From assembly GCA_900544065.1 (NCBI GenBank), contig UQTR01000019.1:1-27517 (forward strand): a DNA stretch of 27,517 bases. The letters are read 5' to 3'. This document shows, piece by piece, positions 22,800-27,517 of this stretch. Source of the DNA: an uncultured Collinsella sp. (GTDB lineage: Bacteria; Actinomycetota; Coriobacteriia; Coriobacteriales; Coriobacteriaceae). The notes beneath the pieces are model-generated. The model was given only the letters and a program-made list of their open reading frames with translations, searched no databases and was not told the origin of the DNA. Position numbers and translations under genes: made by a program. Numbering within the stretch: the stretch's first letter is position 1; every line of letters begins with the position of its first letter.

Positions 22800-23808
22800 A
22801 CTCGTGCACCGTCCTTTCAATGAGGTGGTTCCACGCCTGCTTGAGCGATTTGGGGGCCATGGGCCTCATGCCGTCCATAGCGTGGGCCATGCAAAATGAG
22901 GCGGCGGCTTCAAGGTCACGCACGTCAACGGTCCAGGTCCATCCCGCATCGGTGTGTGCGAGCTTACCTCGCCCGCGCGTGAGACCGTTGATCATATCGA
23001 TCTGCGTCTGAGGGGCGAATGAGAACGTAGCTGCAACGGGCGGTCGGTCGGCAAAATCGAATTCAAAGAACAGGTAGTCGTTGAGGTTGAAGTCCGCAGG
23101 GATGGTGTAGGCCTTCGAAGGACGCCAAGCGCGAACGATACGGTCGCAGCGGAATGTCCTGATGTCGTCGGTGGTATTGTCGAGGCCGCAGAAGTACGCC
23201 ACGCCCTCGCGCTCGAACATGCCGTAGACGCAGACGGTACGCTCTTTTTGCTCACCGCGTCCGTTCTGATATAAAAATCGCAGCGCGCATCGCTCGGCAA
23301 AGGCGCTCCATACCGCATCGACGGTGGGAGAGCGGCTGATTGTCGCCTCGTCCGCCGTCGTCCTGCCGGTGAGGTAGGCAATTTTGGAACGAATATCGGC
23401 AAGCGGCGCGGCAAAGGTGGAAGAGCCGGCCGCTAGCGTCTGGTCGATGGCGTTGAGTAGGATGTCGGCGTCGTCTGCGGTGATGAGGCCACCTGCTGCA
23501 AACGTGTGCTCGCGGTCGATTGTCCACGAGCTTTCCTCGGTCTCCTGCGCACCGGCGGGGCGAACTTCCTTGATTAGGATGCCGCGTTCGAGCAGTTTGT
23601 CACGATCGCGCCGAAACTTGCGCTTATCCGAGTCGATATTGCCCGAGCCATATCCCAGGTCAGAATCCAAGACGATCTGCTCGGTCGTCAGCGGTTCGGG
23701 GGAGCTGTTGAGCACAAAGAAAAGATTGAGGATGCGCTGAGCCGTTTTATCGAAACTGGGCTCCGAATTCCCCATTTTAATTGTCGCGGTCGCGTCGCTT
23801 GCCGTCAT
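22786..23808 (-). CDS. pafB: WYL-domain transcriptional regulator, PafB-like
   Basis: This 340-residue protein is the first gene of a two-gene WYL operon. An N-terminal winged helix (about 18-75, FDKTAQRILNLFFVL onward) is followed by a linker and a WYL domain from about 165 with LRFLYQNGRGEQKERTV and the VAYFCGLD segment, then a C-terminal WCX-like domain (TFSFAPQ onward). The ATG at 23808 has a GAGGAC site. It overlaps the second WYL gene. The effector-binding WYL fold suggests ligand or single-stranded nucleic acid sensing; the link to DNA damage is inferred from mycobacterial PafBC. Confidence 0.78.
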   Translation of the reverse strand: MTASDATATIKMGNSEPSFDKTAQRILNLFFVLNSSPEPLTTEQIVLDSDLGYGSGNIDSDKRKFRRDRDKLLERGILIKEVRPAGAQETEESSWTIDREHTFAAGGLITADDADILLNAIDQTLAAGSSTFAAPLADIRSKIAYLTGRTTADEATISRSPTVDAVWSAFAERCALRFLYQNGRGEQKERTVCVYGMFEREGVAYFCGLDNTTDDIRTFRCDRIVRAWRPSKAYTIPADFNLNDYLFFEFDFADRPPVAATFSFAPQTQIDMINGLTRGRGKLAHTDAGWTWTVDVRDLEAAASFCMAHAMDGMRPMAPKSLKQAWNHLIERTVHEYARA

Positions 23809-24006
23809 AGAGTCCTCGCATGAGAAGGTGGTTTGCTGCCATGATTTTAGTCCGATATGGAGATTAGGCTATATCCTTGTCCGCTCGGGGCGTTAAGATG
23901 GCCCGAATTCGGTCGTTTGCGCTCGCTCGGGGTATACTTTCGACTATATACGGTTCTAATGTGCATGCATTGGGCCTATTTGTCGGATTATGGATGTGGA
24001 GCGCAC
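23809..24006. promoter_or_regulatory. Divergent intergenic region with GTATA...TATAC inverted repeat
   Basis: This 198-bp spacer separates the minus-strand WYL operon from the plus-strand M28-like gene. GTATA (23932-23936) and TATAC (23947-23951) form an inverted repeat with centres about 15 bp apart, and TATACT at 23933-23938 could be a -10. No consensus -35 is seen. It may be an operator for one of the two transcripts. Confidence 0.35.
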
Positions 24007-27000
24007 ATGGCGAACACCCAGAACTATATTAACCACCTGCTGCAGAACACCGGCATTACGCCGGCATGCAGCGAAGAAGAGCGCTTGGCTGCCGAGGATA
24101 TCGCTCAGATCTTCCGCAACCACGGCTTTGATCCCGAGGTTCAGGAGTTCAATGCCCCGGCGCCCAGTAGGTTGGCATTTGCCGTTACCGGTATTCTTGC
24201 GTTTGCCGGCGCCCTGCTGATGGGCATCGGCGGCGGCATCGGCCTGGTTGGCACCTTGCTGGCCATTGTCGGCGCCGTTCTTTACGTGCTCGAGCGCACG
24301 GGCCACCCTGTGGTTTCGCGTCTGGGCAAGACGGGCGTGAGCCAAAATGTCATCGCCTACCACAAGGCCTCGGGCCCGCTCGCGTCTCCGCGCAACCGCC
24401 CGGTGGTCGTTGTCGCACACTACGACTCTCCCCGTGCTGAGCTGCTCGCCCGCGAGCCCTATGCTTCTTATCGTGCGCTCATCGCCAAGCTGTTGCCCGT
24501 TGCCACGGTTGCCCCTGCTGCCGTTGCCATCTTGCGTATCCTGCCGCTCCCCGGCGCGCTCAAGGTTCTGCTGTGGATTGTCGCGATCCTCGCTTCCCTC
24601 GTTGCGCTCGCCAACGCGGCAAACATCATTTCTAACCGCTACATTCTTCCCTATACGTCCGGCGCGGTGTGCAACAAGTCTTCTGTCGCCGCTATGCTCG
24701 GCGTTATGGACAACGTTGCTCCCTTCCAGGGCGAAAACGAGTTTCCCGACGATGTTCCGTTCGATACCTATTTTGGGGAGCAGAAGCGTCGTGCCGAGGA
24801 GATGGCGCGCGCAGCAGCGGAGTATGCCGCGGCCCAACAGCAAAACGACTACGGCAACACCATCGAGTATGAAGAGCCTACCTACGCCGAGGACGAGTTC
24901 GGTCAGCCGATTGCTCCCGACGCTCAGACCGAGCCCGAACAGGGCGAGGCTTTTGGCGAGCAGATCGAGGGCTTTGAGGGTGCGTCTGCCGACGAGACGC
25001 TGATTGGCGCCATCGTGCCCGAGGATCAGAATCAGGCTGTCCAGGCCGAAGAGTTCAATGACGAGGTTCCCACTGCCGAGCCGGCGGAGGAGCCTGTCGC
25101 GGCCGAGCCCGAGCCCAAGCTCTATCGCAATGCCGCCGGCAACATCCGCTTTGGTTCGGATGCCATCCGTGCGCTCGGAATGCTTCCCGAGTCCTGCACG
25201 CTCGATTACGAGGAAGGCGAGGAGCCGACGTTTGAGCCCGAGCCTGCCCCCGTCGTGACTGCACCTGCGCCCATTGTCGCCGTGGATGATGAGTCTGCCG
25301 CGGTTACCGCTGCCGTTGCCGAGCCCGAGGCGGTGTCCGCGATCGATCCCGCGGCAGGACTGGACATTTTGGCCCCCGCCGCGCCGGCGCAAGACGTTGC
25401 GGACGAGTCTGACGACGATTACGTTGAACAGCCGAGGCGCGTGTCTTACGAGAGCGATACTGATTTCTCGGCCGAGATTCCCGCGGCAACGCCCCATGCC
25501 GATATTGCATCCGCGTTCTCTTCGATTGGCGCCAGTGCTTCCAACTTCTTTAAGGGTGCGCTTGCAAAGGGCAAGAAATTTGTCGACGATTTCGAGGAGA
25601 AGCGCGCTGCCGCACGCGAGGCTGCCGAGCAGGAGGCTATCGCTCAGCAGCAGGCAGCCGAGGCGGCACGTGAGCGCGCGGCGCAAGAGTTCGAGCAGAA
25701 CGAGACTATGCAGTCCGTGCCCGTCGATGCTGCCGAAGCTACAACGTCCTTTGAGTCCCAGCAACCGGCGTCCGCGGATGTTGTTGAGGCGACGACGTCT
25801 TTCGAGGCTCAGCAGCACGTCGATAGCACCATGTCGTTTGATGCCGCGCGGTTCGATTCCACGATAACGTTTGAAAAGCAAGGCACCGCGATTGCCGAGC
25901 CCCTTCCTGTTTCCGATGAGCAGGGCGACGCGGCAGACGATGACGAGCCTATTGATGCTGCCGAAATCCAAGATGTCGCCGAGGACGAGCCCGTCGAGGC
26001 CAACTCTGACGAAGAGCAATACGCGGCAGCCGAGCAAGATGATTCGACCGAGGTCGAGCAGGAGGAAGTGCCTGCGGTTTCCGAGGCTCCCGAGACAGAT
26101 GAGTCGAGGCCTTACTCCACGCAGATTTTCACCATGCCGACCCCGAGTGGTTCCGGTGCCACGGTTACCGATGTTGCTCCCACCCAGGACGAAACGGTCG
26201 ATTCCCTTATGGCCCAGATTTCCTCCCAGGCATCACCGCGTCCGCAGATGAATGTTCCCGATCCGGCGTCGGCTCCGTCGCCCGCGCCTTCCTCGTCTCC
26301 GCTGGCTTCAGTCCCCGATCCGTCGCTGCCGTCGATGAAGCAGGCAAACGTTGCGTCTCGTACGTCGCTGTTCGACCTTCCCGACCCCTCTGCACAGGTC
26401 AACGACCCCTTTGCTACCGCTCAGGGTCCCGAACCCACATCGGCACCCGTTGCGCCTCCTATGCCCGTTGCGTCGGGCGCTCAGCCGATCGAGACCATTT
26501 CGGCTCCCGCCCCGGCGGCACCCAAGCCTCGCAAGCGCGGCCTGGGCGGCCTGTTCGGTCGTAAAAAGAAAAACGAACAGGACAGCATGAGTGATTGGCT
26601 GGGCGTCGAAGACGATTACGATGCCAAGAAGTCCGGTCGCGGCATCGGTTCGTGGGATAATTTCGAGGACGATAACGATGGCTGGAAGGGCGGCGCTACG
26701 TCTTCCGACGGCGCTTCTTCCGAAGATATGCTCTCGGCTGTCGCCTCTATGGGTGACGATGAGCTGCTCGGTCACGATATCTGGTTTGTGGCAACGGGCG
26801 CCTCGGATTGTGATGGCGCCGGTATGAAGGCCTTCTTGGCTTCGCATCGCGATAAGCTCCGCGGCGTCTTCTTCATCAATCTTGAATCCGTCGGTGCCGG
26901 TAGGCTTTCGGTGGTGACGGTTGAGGGCGAACAGCAGCTGCTCAAGGGCGATCGCCGCATCATGAACCTGGTCAGCAAGGTGTGCAAGTCGTTCCATGTC

Positions 27001-27204
27001 GATTGTGGCGCGCTCGAGATGCCCTATGCCAAGACCGATGCCTATGCCGCGCTCGAGGCGAGCCGCCGAGCCCTCACCATCGCCGGCGTGGACGGCACGC
27101 GCCTGGCTTGTGCTCGTACCGAGGACGACCTGCCCCACAATGTCAACCCGACGAACATTGCCACGGTATCCGAGGTCGTGACCGAGGTTATCCGCCGTTC
27201 GTAG
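24007..27204 (+). CDS. Membrane protein with degenerate M28-peptidase fold split by a ~670-residue acidic disordered insert
   Basis: This 1065-residue protein is of unknown role. Residues 5-50 match the M28 aminopeptidase N-terminus, residues 56-95 and 161-207 are hydrophobic (probably four membrane segments), and VVVVAHYDSPR holds the first metal ligand (His138) plus Asp140. The second ligand motif, usually NDN, is VCNKSS (Cys222). A low-complexity insert rich in Glu, Asp, Ala and Pro then runs from about 240 to 915, including TTSFE repeats (about 578-600) and a basic KPRKRGLGGLFGRKKK stretch. The M28 fold resumes at IWFVATGASDCDG (925-937), where the catalytic Glu-Glu is Ser933-Asp934. INLESVG keeps an acidic ligand (Glu960). 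The last His ligand aligns with Arg1037. The protein is probably not a normal peptidase. The ATG at 24007 has a GGAG site five bases upstream; a longer frame from 23857 lacks one. Confidence 0.8.
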   Translation: MANTQNYINHLLQNTGITPACSEEERLAAEDIAQIFRNHGFDPEVQEFNAPAPSRLAFAVTGILAFAGALLMGIGGGIGLVGTLLAIVGAVLYVLERTGHPVVSRLGKTGVSQNVIAYHKASGPLASPRNRPVVVVAHYDSPRAELLAREPYASYRALIAKLLPVATVAPAAVAILRILPLPGALKVLLWIVAILASLVALANAANIISNRYILPYTSGAVCNKSSVAAMLGVMDNVAPFQGENEFPDDVPFDTYFGEQKRRAEEMARAAAEYAAAQQQNDYGNTIEYEEPTYAEDEFGQPIAPDAQTEPEQGEAFGEQIEGFEGASADETLIGAIVPEDQNQAVQAEEFNDEVPTAEPAEEPVAAEPEPKLYRNAAGNIRFGSDAIRALGMLPESCTLDYEEGEEPTFEPEPAPVVTAPAPIVAVDDESAAVTAAVAEPEAVSAIDPAAGLDILAPAAPAQDVADESDDDYVEQPRRVSYESDTDFSAEIPAATPHADIASAFSSIGASASNFFKGALAKGKKFVDDFEEKRAAAREAAEQEAIAQQQAAEAARERAAQEFEQNETMQSVPVDAAEATTSFESQQPASADVVEATTSFEAQQHVDSTMSFDAARFDSTITFEKQGTAIAEPLPVSDEQGDAADDDEPIDAAEIQDVAEDEPVEANSDEEQYAAAEQDDSTEVEQEEVPAVSEAPETDESRPYSTQIFTMPTPSGSGATVTDVAPTQDETVDSLMAQISSQASPRPQMNVPDPASAPSPAPSSSPLASVPDPSLPSMKQANVASRTSLFDLPDPSAQVNDPFATAQGPEPTSAPVAPPMPVASGAQPIETISAPAPAAPKPRKRGLGGLFGRKKKNEQDSMSDWLGVEDDYDAKKSGRGIGSWDNFEDDNDGWKGGATSSDGASSEDMLSAVASMGDDELLGHDIWFVATGASDCDGAGMKAFLASHRDKLRGVFFINLESVGAGRLSVVTVEGEQQLLKGDRRIMNLVSKVCKSFHVDCGALEMPYAKTDAYAALEASRRALTIAGVDGTRLACARTEDDLPHNVNPTNIATVSEVVTEVIRRS

Positions 27205-27225
27205 ACGGAGCTCTAAGGAGTCAAC

Positions 27226-27444
27226 GTGTTTTCGTATATTAAGCGCCATTGGCCTGTCTACGTGATTTTGACCTTGATTGCCATTGCGTTAGGATTTGGG
27301 GCTGCCTACATCGTGGGTGCGAAGGGCTCGACCCCCGCCTCCGCAATCAGCGAAGAGGTGGAGCAAGAACAGAGCACGGGTGCCGATGGGATTCCTGAGT
27401 CCGAGCAGGCAATCGTTGATGGTGGATCTTCGTCTGCAGAGTAG
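27226..27444 (+). CDS. Small single-pass membrane protein
   Basis: This 72-residue protein starts at GTG 27226 behind an AAGGAG site. An N-terminal positively charged start is followed by one hydrophobic segment (about 11-31, VYVILTLIAIALGFGAAYIVG), then a Ser/Glu-rich acidic tail. It lies 21 bp after the M28-like membrane protein, so the two are probably cotranscribed. I do not recognise it. The length is real: its stop at 27442-27444 lies before the adapter sequence. Confidence 0.65.
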   Translation: MFSYIKRHWPVYVILTLIAIALGFGAAYIVGAKGSTPASAISEEVEQEQSTGADGIPESEQAIVDGGSSSAE

Positions 27445-27470
27445 ATACGGCGATTTACATGATTGAAAGC

Positions 27471-27517
27471 CTGTCTCTTATACACATCTCCGAGCCCACG
27501 AGACCCTAAGACATCTC
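27471..27517. other. Illumina Nextera adapter read-through (artefact)
   Basis: The last 47 bases begin with the 19-bp Tn5 mosaic end CTGTCTCTTATACACATCT (27471-27489), then the Nextera read-2 adapter (to GAGAC, ending 27504), an 8-base index-like segment CCTAAGAC (27505-27512) and ATCTC, the start of the P7 flow-cell sequence. This is library adapter left on a contig end. Genome sequence ends at 27470. Confidence 0.97.

Noticed and set aside
23956..26037. 693-residue open frame antisense to the pseudo-peptidase gene
   Set aside because: It mirrors the low-complexity insert; the plus-strand frame has the ribosome site and the M28 motifs.
1..27470. tRNA, rRNA, CRISPR array, prophage or insertion sequence
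   Set aside because: I looked for cloverleaf-like sequence, repeat-spacer arrays, transposase and phage proteins and saw none. Short or degenerate elements could be missed by eye.
27471..27489. Tn5 mosaic end as evidence of a natural transposon
   Set aside because: It is followed by library adapter and index sequence, so it comes from tagmentation.

Overview
This window is almost certainly the replication-origin region of a high-GC Gram-positive bacterium of class Coriobacteriia. A Collinsella-like organism is my best guess. The basis is the gene order (gyrA-gyrB-dciA-recF-dnaN-dnaA on the minus strand; rpmH-rnpA-yidD-yidC-khpB-rsmG-parA-parB on the plus strand), the high GC outside one block, and protein features such as a DUF721/DciA protein after recF and a PafB/PafC-like WYL pair. 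The genus is inference. The last 47 bases are not biological: they match Illumina Nextera adapter sequence, so the real sequence stops at about 27470.

Layout. 1-176: hairpins, including the gyrA terminator. 177-7979 (minus): gyrA, gyrB, dciA, recF, dnaN. 7980-8217: the likely unwinding part of oriC, with a very AT-rich stretch, a 15-nt DnaA-trio run and DnaA-box-like sites. 8218-11310 (minus): dnaA, preceded by a gene for an unrecognised protein with a GHKL ATPase domain, a Gln/Pro/Tyr/Met-rich linker and a C-terminal winged helix. 11311-11655: a second cluster of DnaA-box-like sites and a strong promoter for rpmH. 11656-13784 (plus): rpmH, rnpA, yidD, yidC, khpB, closed by a strong terminator. 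13881-16695 (plus): rsmG, three perfect parS sites spaced exactly 39 bp, parA, parB and a small membrane protein; this block is clearly poorer in GC than its surroundings. 16894-17946 (minus): rlmN. 18032-21885 (plus): ddl and an exonuclease-helicase fusion of the DinG family. 21882-23808 (minus): two WYL regulators. 24007-27444 (plus): a large membrane protein with a degenerate M28-peptidase fold split by about 670 disordered residues, and a small membrane protein.

How it works together. DnaA would bind the two box clusters and open the AT-rich DNA next to dnaN. DciA, the sliding clamp, RecF and gyrase serve the new forks. ParA and ParB act on the parS sites to segregate the origins. YidC, YidD, RnpA and L34 form the usual translation/membrane-insertion group.

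The least explained items are: the GHKL-winged-helix gene 15 bp upstream of dnaA; a DnaA whose near-universal RDHTTV motif reads RNHSTV while the local boxes read TTTTCAACA rather than TTATCCACA; the evenly spaced parS triplet with a membrane protein coupled to parB; the pseudo-peptidase; and a Phe in GyrA at the classic quinolone-resistance position.
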